NCBI GenBank assembly: GCA_051747745.1 | Contig: JBNJGL010000005.1 | Coordinates: 5,924 to 69,923, forward strand | Reading direction: 5' to 3' | DNA: 64,000 nucleotides | Origin: QPJE01 sp051747745 | Lineage (GTDB): Bacteria > Bacillota > Halanaerobiia > Halanaerobiales > Halanaerobiaceae | In this document: piece by piece, positions 1 to 8,645 of the stretch | How positions within the stretch are numbered: the stretch's first letter is position 1 | Layout of the letters: each line of letters opens with the position of its first letter | Made by a program: the position numbers and the translations under genes | Notes under the pieces: generated by a model | Told to the model about the DNA's origin: nothing | Database searches by the model: none | Seen by the model: the letters and a program-made list of their open reading frames with translations, nothing else

Positions 1-1072
1 TAATATTTCTTTCTAAAATACCTTCAGAAGAACCAAATTCTCCAATCTGTACACCTTCTTCATCTGTTCCAGTTACCATTACAATTACTCCATCAATAAC
101 TCTTGTAATACCTTCACCAAGTTCGCCTTCTTCTTTTACTGCAATTGGCTGAACATCCATAATAGTATTACTAAATTTATCATAATCTTCTGCTCTTATT
201 ATATCTATTTTTAAATCAATAACAAGATTTTCTGTATCTATTGCATCCTGACAGATATCCTCTCTGATATAAAGAGTTTTATCTTCGATTTTGCTTTTTG
301 GAGCAAATTTAACCTCATTAATTTCAAAATATTTACGCTTTAATTTGCGTACAATTATCTCTTCTTTTGCTTCCTTCTCTTTATCCACTGTATTTTCAGC
401 TTTTAAACTATTAGTTTGATTTAATTTTGCTGCCTCCTGATTACTTCCCTGTACTGTATTGAGGGGTAATTCTATATCAATACCTTTTCCCTCATCAATC
501 TTTATTTTAAACACTCCACCTGTCTGAACATTATTTTGACTTAATTTTTTATCTCCTTCAGATATAGAATCAGGATATTCTTTAATTACTTCTTTTTTAA
601 TTGGAGTTAATGCTGATAAATTTTGAGAAAGAGTTTTACCTACTGCTTCTCTGCGGCTTAATACATCTGCTTTTAAGTCAATAAGAAGAGAATCTTCTAA
701 TTTATCAAAATGCATTGGATCTTCTAAATCACCGATAGCAATTTTTTCACCGGCTTTCTTATTTATCTTAAGAACTGCTGGCTGGTCTTCATTACTTAAT
801 TTAACGTCTTCTTCCATTTCCTTAATATCTTCAAGCATATCTGGAGTAAATGGTGTTAGAGAATCAACAGTTTCTTTGAGTCTGGCCCCTATTACCTCTC
901 CAATTTTTAAACAATTATCCGGAATTTCCAGTAAATTTGAATCAACTAAATCTGGAATAATAGCCGGATCTTCCAGGTTCCTTGCAGAAATGACTGTTCC
1001 TTCTTCTGTACGGCAACAGCCAACTGCAACTTCATTTCTCATTTTTTGCGCTTCTTCAGCAGAAATTGACAT
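1..1072 (-). CDS. prdA: D-proline reductase proprotein PrdA, N-terminal part (cut by window edge)
   Basis: This is the N-terminal ~357 residues of the PrdA proprotein. In the family PrdA is cleaved to give the pyruvoyl-containing subunit and the smaller beta subunit of D-proline reductase, which with the selenoprotein PrdB reduces D-proline to 5-aminovalerate. The reading frame is open from an ATG at 1070-1072, behind an AAAGGAG ribosome site, to the window edge. The start reads MSISAEEAQKMRNEVAVGCC, and the segment with EDPAIIPDL and TPFTPDM follows the PrdA N-terminal pattern. A second, related module carries VTGTDEEGVQIGEFGSSEGI, a glycine/proline reductase proprotein signature. The cleavage-site cysteine lies beyond the window. 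It is downstream of prdC, probably in the same PrdR-controlled operon. The assignment rests on remembered family patterns plus context. Confidence 0.9.
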   Translation of the reverse strand, partial: MSISAEEAQKMRNEVAVGCCRTEEGTVISARNLEDPAIIPDLVDSNLLEIPDNCLKIGEVIGARLKETVDSLTPFTPDMLEDIKEMEEDVKLSNEDQPAVLKINKKAGEKIAIGDLEDPMHFDKLEDSLLIDLKADVLSRREAVGKTLSQNLSALTPIKKEVIKEYPDSISEGDKKLSQNNVQTGGVFKIKIDEGKGIDIELPLNTVQGSNQEAAKLNQTNSLKAENTVDKEKEAKEEIIVRKLKRKYFEINEVKFAPKSKIEDKTLYIREDICQDAIDTENLVIDLKIDIIRAEDYDKFSNTIMDVQPIAVKEEGELGEGITRVIDGVIVMVTGTDEEGVQIGEFGSSEGILERNI

Positions 1073-1239
1073 AATTATTCTCCTTTCTTATCTTGTTTTT
1101 TATTTTTTAATATCTTTAAAATAAAAATATCAAACTTTTATAGACAAGTTATTATTTGTAATTTTTTAATTAGACTTTAATATTTATAAACATCTCTTTT
1201 ATTACCATCTTATTCTTTAAATAAACTAATAATTATTGC

Positions 1240-2538
1240 TTATGCATCCAATTTTAATCTTCTTGTAAGTGGATAATTTAATGTCCTAAAAATATGATCA
1301 GTATGATGATAAACCGGAATACCCAGTTTAGGAGCACAGCACATTACTGTATTTGAACAATCACTACAATTAGCAATTAGTACTCTTTCTGCCCCTGCTT
1401 TTTTTAGTTTCATTATTTTTTCGACCTGTCCAGGACATTCTCCAGGAGTTTTACATTTTAAATTGCCATTATTTTCAACTACATTTTTGCACTGTTCTAC
1501 ACCAACAACTTCTGCACCCATTTTTTCAGCTATATCCCGCAGTCTTGCTTCATCAGCACCACAGGCACAAACCAGTAAACCCAGTGGCCCATTATATTCT
1601 GGAAAGGGAAGAGTTATCAGAGCTCCTCCATCAACTTTAGTAAGAACTGCTTTTTCCAGAGAAACAGCTTTACCAGTATATGGGCCACCAATTATTAGTT
1701 CACCATATTCTTCCCTTATATCACCTGCTTTTTCAATTAATGATTTGATGGGAGTTCCAATCGGAACTCTTAATTTTACAATCCTTCTTTCCTCTCCATT
1801 TAACTTACCAGCAATTGTAATATCTTTATCTATTACCGGTTTTCTTTTTTCAATCGCCTCTGTGATATTAAAAATGGTTTCTGTATTTAATACTACAGTA
1901 TTTGCCTCTAAAGGCAGCTGATCTGGCTCCAGCCATTTACCAAAAATTTCTTTGATAATTGCTCTTTCTTCACCCATAGGGTATATATCTCTCAATTTTT
2001 TAATCTTAATATTATTTTCTGCTAAAGTTTTTTCTTCTAACACTTTTACAGCTTTTTTGTTTTTAGCTTTTATCGCAATATATGCCTCTTCTGCCCCAGT
2101 AATTTCCATTACATATTTAATACCCTTAATTATAGAAGTGGGATCTTTTTCAATCAAACTAATATTATGATTAAGTATTGGTTCACATTCCACACAGTTT
2201 GCAATAACAAAACCGTTATTTAATTCACAATCAAGCTTAACATGTGTTGGAAATCCCGCTCCCCCAGCACCAACAATACCGGCTTCTTTAATCATTTCAA
2301 GATAATCATCACTTTTATTTAGTTTTAAAAAATCATCTTTAACATCCTTTTTACTGGATTCAATAATAACTTCTGTTTTTGTAATTTTTTTCACTTTACC
2401 AGAAACACCTGTATGAATATTTGCACCCAGTCCATCAGCTTCTGCAATAAGCTGACCTCTTTTTACTCTGAAATTTTCATTTACAACGACTTTTGATAAT
2501 GATCCTATATGCTGTTTTAATGGTATCTTAAAATTCAT
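1240..2538 (-). CDS. prdC: PrdC, RnfC-like electron-transfer protein of the proline reductase system
   Basis: PrdC is an RnfC/NqrA-related protein thought to feed electrons from NADH to D-proline reductase. The ~432-residue product has the N-terminal barrel-sandwich region with HTGVSGKV, the nucleotide-binding motif GIVGAGGAGFPTHVK at about residue 90, an RnfC-type NCVECEP motif near 115, and a cysteine-rich C-terminal third (VCACG, CKTPGECPG, NCSDCSNTVMCC) typical of PrdC rather than RnfC. The ATG at 2536-2538 is preferred over the GTG three bases upstream because GGAGG lies 7 bases before it. The gene directly follows a sigma-54 promoter at 2573-2588 and precedes prdA. No in-frame UGA is present, so this copy is not a selenoprotein by sequence. 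Confidence 0.9.
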   Translation of the reverse strand: MNFKIPLKQHIGSLSKVVVNENFRVKRGQLIAEADGLGANIHTGVSGKVKKITKTEVIIESSKKDVKDDFLKLNKSDDYLEMIKEAGIVGAGGAGFPTHVKLDCELNNGFVIANCVECEPILNHNISLIEKDPTSIIKGIKYVMEITGAEEAYIAIKAKNKKAVKVLEEKTLAENNIKIKKLRDIYPMGEERAIIKEIFGKWLEPDQLPLEANTVVLNTETIFNITEAIEKRKPVIDKDITIAGKLNGEERRIVKLRVPIGTPIKSLIEKAGDIREEYGELIIGGPYTGKAVSLEKAVLTKVDGGALITLPFPEYNGPLGLLVCACGADEARLRDIAEKMGAEVVGVEQCKNVVENNGNLKCKTPGECPGQVEKIMKLKKAGAERVLIANCSDCSNTVMCCAPKLGIPVYHHTDHIFRTLNYPLTRRLKLDA

Positions 2539-2572
2539 CACTGCACCTCCTTATTTCTTATTATATTAATAA

Positions 2573-2588
2573 TGCATAAGCTGTTCCA
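2573..2588 (-). promoter_or_regulatory. Sigma-54 (-24/-12) promoter of prdC-prdA
   Basis: On the minus strand the sequence TGGAACAGCTTATGCA matches the sigma-54 consensus TGGCAYRNNNNTTGCW at 10 of 12 defined positions, including the essential GG and GC with correct spacing. It lies 35 bp upstream of the prdC start codon, between that gene and its predicted bacterial enhancer-binding protein PrdR. The expected start site is near 2562, leaving room for the ribosome site at 2544-2551. Confidence 0.8.
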
Positions 2589-2600
2589 TAAACCCAGCTT

Positions 2601-2647
2601 GAAAGAAAAAAGACCTAAAAAAGGCTTAAACAGCCTTTTTTAGGTCT
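2601..2647 (-). terminator. Rho-independent terminator of prdR
   Basis: A perfect 16-bp stem (AGACCTAAAAAAGGCT paired with AGCCTTTTTTAGGTCT, 5-base loop) is followed on the minus strand by TTTTTCTTTC. It lies between the PrdR activator sites and the sigma-54 promoter, so read-through from prdR is blocked and prdC-prdA should depend on the -24/-12 promoter. Confidence 0.85.
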
Positions 2648-2684
2648 CAAATAATATTTTTTATTGAATTTTTCTATAAATCTT

Positions 2685-2702
2685 ATGACGAAATTTAATC
2701 AT
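2685..2702. promoter_or_regulatory. PrdR upstream activator site 1
   Basis: This is an 18-bp imperfect palindrome, ATGACGAAATTTAATCAT. It is near-identical to a second copy at 2723-2740, 38 bp away centre to centre. Both sit about 100-150 bp upstream of the sigma-54 promoter, the usual place for enhancer-binding-protein sites. Assignment to PrdR is inference from position, duplication and the adjacent prdR gene. Confidence 0.65.
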
Positions 2703-2722
2703 TTTAACATCTTTATTTTTAA

Positions 2723-2740
2723 ATGACGAAATTTAGTCAT
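2723..2740. promoter_or_regulatory. PrdR upstream activator site 2
   Basis: This is the second copy, ATGACGAAATTTAGTCAT, whose outer ATGAC/GTCAT arms are perfectly inverted. It differs from site 1 at one position only. The pair is the strongest repeated motif in the prdR-prdC spacer. Confidence 0.65.
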
Positions 2741-2772
2741 TTTTTATAACTGCTTTTTTATCTCTAATAATA

Positions 2773-4512
2773 CTAAATATTATATTTATTAATTTTTGAG
2801 TGAAGTGTAGTTCGGGGTATTTTTAGTAATTCTGCGGCTCGTCTAATATTACCATCTGATATATTGAGTGCCTGCTTTATTAATGACGATTCGTATTCTT
2901 CAACTGCATTTTTTAGTCCAACTTTCTCAGTATAAATACTATCAATATCTTCCCTACTCAAAACTTTATCACGTATATAATGTGGAACAAGCTCAACAGT
3001 GATTATTCCCTCTTGATCAAGTGCAAGTATGTGTTCTGCTGCATTTTTTAATTCTCTAGCATTTCCAGGCCAATCATAATTCATCATAATATCCATAACT
3101 TTGCTTTCAACTTTCGGTACTTTTCTATCATTTTCAACTGCTATTTTCTCTAAAAAATGTTGAAAAAGCAATATAATATCTTCTTTCCGCTCTCTAAGTG
3201 GTGGTAAATTTAATTTTATTACATTAATTCTATAATATAAATCTTCTCTAAATTCTCCCTTCTCAACCATTTTGCTTAAATCTTTATTTGTAGCCGAAAT
3301 CACCCTTAAATTAAGTTCTAATTCCTTTTCTCCACCTATTTTTTTAATAGTTTTATTCTGAAGAACTCTAAGCAGTTTAGCCTGCATAAATAAAGGAAGG
3401 TCTGCTATTTCGTCCAGAAAAATCGTCCCATTATTAGCCAGTTCAAAAAGCCCTTTTTTCCCTCCTTTTTTAGCTCCGGTAAATGCCCCCTCTTCATAAC
3501 CAAAAAATTCACTTTCAAATAACTCTTTGGGAACAGCACTACAGTTTACTGGCACAAAATAGCCCTCCACATCACTATAATCATGAATGGCTCTTGCAAA
3601 AACTTCTTTACCAGTTCCACTCTCTCCAGTTATTAAAATAGAGGCACTGCTTTTTGCAACTCTTTTTGACATATCTATTTTTTCTTTAATAGCTTTACTC
3701 TGACCTACAACATTACCAAAATTATTATCAGAATTTTTTTCAATCTCTTTTTGCAAAAACTCTATTAAATCATTGGCTTGCTTCAGTTCCTCCTGCATTT
3801 TTTTTACTTCAGAAATGTCACGATCTGTACTTACCACTCCAATGAATTTTCCCTTAATATAAATAGGTACTGCACTAATTATAATATGAGAACCTTTACG
3901 TGGTGTATGATAAATATTTTTAACTGCTTCTCTGGTTTCTAAAATCTTAACATCAATAGCATCAGGAAAAAAATCCTGGAGCAGTTCTCCTTCAATTTCT
4001 TCTGAAGTAATTCCATAAAGATCTTCTGCATTATTATTCCAGATCAAAACTCTGCCTTCTTCATCAATTAAGCAAATAGCTTCACTTATATTATTTATTA
4101 TATATTTAAGAAGAACTCCTATTTTTTCGATCCTCATGTAGAGAAAATTTCTAATATGCTCCTGTCGAATTACCCCAACCAATCGCGAGTTGCGGATAAC
4201 TGGCAATCTACCGATATCTTCTTTTACCATCAAATCTCTGCACCTGCGCAGTGAATCTTCAGGTTTAATGTAAATTATATCTCTTTTTAAAAACTCATTA
4301 AGACTATTTCTGTTTTTATGACATATATTATAAAGATCTTTTAGGGTTATTATTCCCCTAATGTTATTTGCTTCATCGACAATAAAAATTTCTTTTTTTG
4401 TATTCTTCATCATCATGTCTGAAATTTTTTCTATACTACTTCCCTTTTTTATTTTAATAAAATCTTCTGCCATTATTTCTTTTGCCTGAATGTCATAGCT
4501 TGCTAACTTCAA
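2773..4512 (-). CDS. prdR: PrdR, sigma-54-dependent activator of proline reductase genes
   Basis: This 579-residue bacterial enhancer-binding protein reads proline availability in clostridia. The domains are a CBS pair (about 8-125), a PAS domain (about 130-245), an AAA+ domain (about 265-500) with Walker A GESGTGKE, the sigma-54-contacting loop GAFTGA, Walker B GTIFLDEIADL and the arginine-finger region, and a C-terminal Fis-type helix-turn-helix (about 535-575, with RRAAELLKIPRTTLHSKI). The CBS-PAS-AAA-HTH order and position next to prdC fit PrdR. Translation appears to start at a TTG (4510-4512) behind a strong GGGGGAG. The gene has its own terminator, followed by its probable binding sites. 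Confidence 0.9.
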   Translation of the reverse strand: MKLASYDIQAKEIMAEDFIKIKKGSSIEKISDMMMKNTKKEIFIVDEANNIRGIITLKDLYNICHKNRNSLNEFLKRDIIYIKPEDSLRRCRDLMVKEDIGRLPVIRNSRLVGVIRQEHIRNFLYMRIEKIGVLLKYIINNISEAICLIDEEGRVLIWNNNAEDLYGITSEEIEGELLQDFFPDAIDVKILETREAVKNIYHTPRKGSHIIISAVPIYIKGKFIGVVSTDRDISEVKKMQEELKQANDLIEFLQKEIEKNSDNNFGNVVGQSKAIKEKIDMSKRVAKSSASILITGESGTGKEVFARAIHDYSDVEGYFVPVNCSAVPKELFESEFFGYEEGAFTGAKKGGKKGLFELANNGTIFLDEIADLPLFMQAKLLRVLQNKTIKKIGGEKELELNLRVISATNKDLSKMVEKGEFREDLYYRINVIKLNLPPLRERKEDIILLFQHFLEKIAVENDRKVPKVESKVMDIMMNYDWPGNARELKNAAEHILALDQEGIITVELVPHYIRDKVLSREDIDSIYTEKVGLKNAVEEYESSLIKQALNISDGNIRRAAELLKIPRTTLHSKINKYNI

Positions 4513-4663
4513 TATTTACTCCCCCTATAATTCTTATATGATTTATTGAACTTTTATAAGAGTTAATATTATTTTATGTACTATTTTTCACAAATATTCT
4601 TATCCACTTTTTAAATAAACTTATTATTAGTGAATATTATAACTTATTTAGAAGAAGTGAGCA

Positions 4664-4703
4664 AATAAAAAACAGGCACCTGACATTTTCCAGCCTGGTA
4701 CCT
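4664..4703 (-). terminator. Terminator of the pst operon
   Basis: CAGGCACC and GGTACCTG form an 8-bp stem with one mismatch around a 15-base interior, followed on the minus strand by TTTTTTATTTG. It directly follows pstB. The CAGGCACCTG-CATTTT core recurs in the terminator at 9343-9375. Confidence 0.7.
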
Positions 4704-4723
4704 GTGATAAAAAGTCCTATATT

Positions 4724-5461
4724 TTAACCAAATAATCCGGCAATATATTCTTTAGTTCTAATATCCTGTGGATCATTAAAAATCTTTTTGGTTTCTGCAT
4801 ATTCTACCAGTTCACCATTTAAGATAAATGCTGTATAATCAGCAATTCTTTCAGCCTGGGCCAGATTATGAGTTACTATCAAAATAGTATATTCGTCTGA
4901 TATATCCACCAGCATTTTTTCTATATTTTCGATATTTTTTAGATCCAGTGAAGAACAGGGTTCATCCAGTAAAATCACTTCCGGTTCCACAGTTAAAGCT
5001 CTTGCTATACAGAGTCTCTGCTGCTGGCCCCCTGACAGCTTGCTGGCTGTCATATCAAGATTATCCTTTACCTCATTATATATCCCTGCCATCTTAAGTT
5101 TTTCTTCAACTATTTTTCGTAATTTATTTTTATCTTTTATCCCATAATATACCGGAGCATATGTCAGATTTTTAAAAATAGAAAATGGAAATGCTGTCGG
5201 ATGCTGAAAAACCATGCCTATATTTTCCCGCACCTTTTCCTTATCCATTTTCATTATATCTCTGCCATTTAATAATATCTGCCCTTTACCTCTAAAGTTT
5301 TCTTCTTCATTTACCAGTAAGTTAAGTGATTTAAGGAAAGTAGATTTGCCACAGCCAGATGGTCCAATTACAGCTGTTATTTTATTTTTCTTTAAATCAA
5401 GATTTATATTTCTAAGTATTTCTGCTTCACCAAAATATACGGACAGATCCCTTATACTCAT
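4724..5461 (-). CDS. pstB: Phosphate ABC transporter ATP-binding protein
   Basis: This is the ATPase that powers high-affinity phosphate import. The ~245 residues show Walker A GPSGCGKST, the Q-loop MVFQHPTAFPFSIFKN with the PstB-type 'Pxx FPxSI' context, the signature LSGGQQQRLCIARAL, Walker B VILLDEPCSSLD and the switch histidine in IVTHNLAQA. A TTG at 5473 gives four extra residues, but the ATG at 5461 has GGAG six bases before it and is preferred. It is last in the pstS-C-A-B order and starts just after the pstA stop. No phoU gene is present here. Confidence 0.9.
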   Translation of the reverse strand: MSIRDLSVYFGEAEILRNINLDLKKNKITAVIGPSGCGKSTFLKSLNLLVNEEENFRGKGQILLNGRDIMKMDKEKVRENIGMVFQHPTAFPFSIFKNLTYAPVYYGIKDKNKLRKIVEEKLKMAGIYNEVKDNLDMTASKLSGGQQQRLCIARALTVEPEVILLDEPCSSLDLKNIENIEKMLVDISDEYTILIVTHNLAQAERIADYTAFILNGELVEYAETKKIFNDPQDIRTKEYIAGLFG

Positions 5462-5475
5462 AACTGTCTCCAATG

Positions 5476-6306
5476 TTATCCCACCTTCCTTAGGTAAGCT
5501 GCTAATAAAACCAGAAGATTAATTAAAAATAATATTATGAGCAGCACAGATGCTGTTGCATATGCCATATCAAGAGAAATTCCTTCTCCAACCAATATAT
5601 ATAAATGATATGGAAGAGCCATCGCCGGAGATAAAATGCTTTTAGGAACAGATGAATTAATAACTGCACCGGTAAAAATCACAGGTGCCGCTGCTCCCAT
5701 CGCAAAACCTGCTGCTAAAGTTATTGTAGATAAAATATCATTAAAACATATCGGTAAAACCAGCTTAAAAAATGTATATGATTTAGAAAGCCCCAGTGCA
5801 TATGAACTATAAATTATTTCTTTATCAACTTCATTGAGTATCTTTTCCACCCGTACTTCAATAAATGGAAAAATCATAACTCCAAGAGTTAAGCCACCTG
5901 CCAGCAGAGAAACTCCCATATTCAAATATACAACTAAAAAACTGTATCCAAAAAGGCCCAGAACAATAGAAGGAATTCCGGTTATAGATTGAATTACAAG
6001 GTGCATCAGAGCAGTAATTTTACTGTTTATAGCATAAAATTTTATATATACAGCTACAGAAAGTGCAATAATAGAAGCAAAAAAAGCAGCAATAAGTGTA
6101 AAATAAAGGCTCCCCACAATAGCCGGGAAAATACCACCTTCAACTCCAAGCGGCATTCCTCTTGGGCGGTCAAATACAAACTGCATATCTATAAACGATA
6201 TACCTTTTGCAAAAATAAATAAAATAATAAATAAAATTATTGAAACTACAATTACTGCACTTAAAATTATCCAGATCTTTAATATAGGATATCTGCTTTT
6301 TTTCAT
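5476..6306 (-). CDS. pstA: Phosphate ABC transporter permease PstA
   Basis: This is an inner-membrane permease subunit of 276 residues with six predicted membrane segments. The typical PstA signature is the GIPSIVLGLFGYSFLVV stretch at about 113-130, followed by the EAA-type cytoplasmic loop around YSSYALGLSKSYTFFKLVLP. It starts at an ATG behind GAAAGGA, 14 bp after the pstC stop, and ends just before pstB. PstA and PstC form the heterodimeric channel. Family membership is clear from motif and gene order; the substrate (phosphate) is from family knowledge. Confidence 0.9.
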   Translation of the reverse strand: MKKSRYPILKIWIILSAVIVVSIILFIILFIFAKGISFIDMQFVFDRPRGMPLGVEGGIFPAIVGSLYFTLIAAFFASIIALSVAVYIKFYAINSKITALMHLVIQSITGIPSIVLGLFGYSFLVVYLNMGVSLLAGGLTLGVMIFPFIEVRVEKILNEVDKEIIYSSYALGLSKSYTFFKLVLPICFNDILSTITLAAGFAMGAAAPVIFTGAVINSSVPKSILSPAMALPYHLYILVGEGISLDMAYATASVLLIILFLINLLVLLAAYLRKVG

Positions 6307-6320
6307 AATTTAATCCTTTC

Positions 6321-7178
6321 TCAAAACTCACTTTTTTCTTTAAGTAAGTAAAAGATTATATTAATACCAAACAATATAAACATCAGCAGCAGTCCAGCTG
6401 CAAACAGTGAATGATAATGAAGACTATTCAGCTGAGCTCCACTCATTTCTAAAGCTATTAAAGCAGGAATTGTCTGGGCTCTACCAAAAAGCTTAGGCAT
6501 AATGGGACTATTACCTATAACCATCATAACTGCCATAGTCTCTCCCATGGCCCTACCAAAAGCAAGAATCAAACCAGCAATAATACTTTTTTTAGCAGAA
6601 GGCAAAATTAAATATCTGATCATATGCCATTTTGATACCCCAAGTGCCTGTGATGATATTTTATAATTTTCCTGTATTCTAACCATTGACTCTTTTACAG
6701 TAGAAATTATATAGGGCAAAACCATAATAGATAATAAAATTCCACCTGCTAAGACTGATTCGCCTGAAGGAAAGTAAAAATATTTTTCAAATGACTTTAC
6801 TATTACAACAAAACCTATCAGGCCATAAATCACTGATGGAATCCCTGCTAAAATATCCACCAGTGGATCAAATATTTTTTTTAACTTTTTATTAACCACA
6901 GTAGATAAAAAAACTGCAGCACCTATTCCAATAGGAAGAGAAATTAAAATAGCTACTATAGAAACATATACAGTAGCAGCTATCATCGGCAGTATTTCTA
7001 TCTGAGGTTCCGACTTTGTTGGATGCCAGTCTGTGCCAAATAAAAAATCAAAAAAAGATATCTGGCTAAAAGCAGCAGCACTTTCTTTTGCTATAAAGAA
7101 AATTATAAATGCAAGTATTAATATAGAAAAATATGCAGTTATTTTAATAAATGATGAGAATATCTTATCGAATTTCAT
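6321..7178 (-). CDS. pstC: Phosphate ABC transporter permease PstC
   Basis: This is the second permease subunit, 285 residues with six predicted membrane helices. Diagnostic regions are AGIPSVIYGLIGFVVIV at about 130-146, the coupling loop with YKISSQALGVSKWHMIRYLILP at about 190-212, and GRAMGETMAVMMVIGNSP, the PstC motif. It follows pstS by a 153-bp spacer with a hairpin at 7299-7320, which likely lowers permease expression relative to the binding protein. Confidence 0.92.
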   Translation of the reverse strand: MKFDKIFSSFIKITAYFSILILAFIIFFIAKESAAAFSQISFFDFLFGTDWHPTKSEPQIEILPMIAATVYVSIVAILISLPIGIGAAVFLSTVVNKKLKKIFDPLVDILAGIPSVIYGLIGFVVIVKSFEKYFYFPSGESVLAGGILLSIMVLPYIISTVKESMVRIQENYKISSQALGVSKWHMIRYLILPSAKKSIIAGLILAFGRAMGETMAVMMVIGNSPIMPKLFGRAQTIPALIALEMSGAQLNSLHYHSLFAAGLLLMFILFGINIIFYLLKEKSEF

Positions 7179-7298
7179 AAATTCACTTCCTGCTAAAACA
7201 AATTTATATTCAGTTCAGACTCCAGCCTTACCTCTTCAATCTCGCTAACTTACTTATACTATATATGTTTCAGTAAAAAATCCAGGATTAAATTTAAA

Positions 7299-7320
7299 GC
7301 AGAGGGATTTCTCCCTCTGC
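7299..7320 (-). terminator. Intercistronic hairpin between pstS and pstC
   Basis: A perfect 9-bp stem (GCAGAGGGA/TCCCTCTGC, loop of four) begins 12 bp after the pstS stop. It lacks a good U-run on either strand, so it is more likely an mRNA-stabilising or partial attenuation element, a common arrangement behind binding-protein genes. Confidence 0.6.
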
Positions 7321-7331
7321 AGTCTGATTTG

Positions 7332-8228
7332 TTAATTTGCAGGTACAAAACCCATTTCTTCAATTACACTGGCACTTTCTTTGGAAAGTAAGTAATTCAT
7401 AAATTCATCCTCAATTGGAGACAGTTTTCCACTTCTTATTACTAAAAGTGGTCTAGAAATTTTATAACTTCCACTAACTATATTTTCTTTACTTGGAACA
7501 ATTCCATCTATTTTCATTGGAACTATTTTACCTTTATTGCGGTTAACAACTCCTACAGATGCATATCCAATTGCAAATTCATTTTCCATAATTTTATTAC
7601 ATAAAGCTCCCATTGAAGGTGCCTGTACTGCAGAACTTTTAACATCTACATCTCCCATTATTTTTTTCTGAAATACTTTATGTGCTCCACCAGCTAAATC
7701 TCTTGTGATAACAATTATCTCTTTATGGGCAAGCTGAGAATCTAAATCATCCCAGTATTTATATTCGCCAGAGAAAATATTTTTGATTTCCTCAGTTGAA
7801 AGACTATCTTTTAACTGGTTAACTTTATTGTTTGGATTAATAGAAACTGTTAAAGCATCAACACCTAACTTATATTCCTTATATTCTTCAATACTGCTTT
7901 TTTCATCTTCTGCTACATTTCTTGATACCATGCCAAAATCTGATACACCATCAATGACTGATTTTACACCTGCTCCAGAACCACCGGCAGAAATGAATAT
8001 CTCAATGTCCTCCTCAGCAAAATCTTTGTTTACATTATCCCATGTCTGATAGTTTTCTCTGAATGAATCAGATAATTTTGATATAACAGGAGCCAGAGTT
8101 GATGAACCCTTGAAGTTTATTTCACTCTTCATTTCATCACTACCAAAAAGCCCTGCTGAAGAAAATGGTGCTGCAGATATAACTATAAGCATTGTAATAA
8201 CTGCAGCTGATAATAATCTGTTTTTCAT
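7332..8228 (-). CDS. pstS: Phosphate-binding protein PstS
   Basis: This is a secreted or periplasmic binding protein of 298 residues with a signal peptide (MKNRLLSAAVITMLIVISAA, cleavage near FSSA-GL). Phosphate-binding loops are visible: FKGSSTLAPVI (about 40-50), SAGGSGAGV (about 81-89), DFGMVSRNV, and RDLAGGAHKVF in the second lobe. There is no lipobox cysteine at the cleavage site, consistent with a free periplasmic protein in a diderm. A GGAGGG ribosome site precedes the ATG. It is first in the pst operon and transcribed from the AT-rich 8229-8645 spacer. Confidence 0.9.
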   Translation of the reverse strand: MKNRLLSAAVITMLIVISAAPFSSAGLFGSDEMKSEINFKGSSTLAPVISKLSDSFRENYQTWDNVNKDFAEEDIEIFISAGGSGAGVKSVIDGVSDFGMVSRNVAEDEKSSIEEYKEYKLGVDALTVSINPNNKVNQLKDSLSTEEIKNIFSGEYKYWDDLDSQLAHKEIIVITRDLAGGAHKVFQKKIMGDVDVKSSAVQAPSMGALCNKIMENEFAIGYASVGVVNRNKGKIVPMKIDGIVPSKENIVSGSYKISRPLLVIRSGKLSPIEDEFMNYLLSKESASVIEEMGFVPAN

Positions 8229-8645
8229 TAAAAATACCCTCCTAAAAATTATTTTTTTTGATTAAAATTATGTATTATACTATTTTGTGAATAATATAAT
8301 TAATATTTATTTTAATTATAACATAACTTTATAGAACTTCAAGAAAATTTTTAATTAATTTTACCAAATCATAAGTTTTGCTTATTAAACAATAATTTTA
8401 AAACTTTAATTTATGATTAATTATACATTAAATAACTTATTGCAGGTGAAATTTCTATCTGACCAAATTTATATTATATATATGATCTTATATTAATTTA
8501 ATTTAGATAATAAGTTAATTATTTACAAAAATTGGTTTAAATAACTGATATTTTATGTTATTATAATAGTATAAATATGGAACTATTTTTATAATTTAAC
8601 ATTATTTAAGATTAATAAAAATATTAATGGAAGGGATGAAAAATA
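8229..8645. other. AT-rich divergent promoter region between pstS and the 8646 gene
   Basis: This 417-bp spacer has no supportable ORF, repeat or RNA gene. It must hold the pstS promoter on the minus strand (several TATAAT-like hexamers, none with a convincing -35) and the promoter of the plus-strand gene. No clear Pho-box repeat was recognised. Confidence 0.5.

Noticed and set aside
1463..1921. A 152-codon plus-strand frame opposite prdC
   Set aside because: Shadow of prdC; composition rich in Ser/Pro/Thr as expected for antisense frames.
1240..2538. PrdC as a selenoprotein
   Set aside because: No in-frame UGA in the gene and no SECIS-like hairpin noticed; the ORF is full length.
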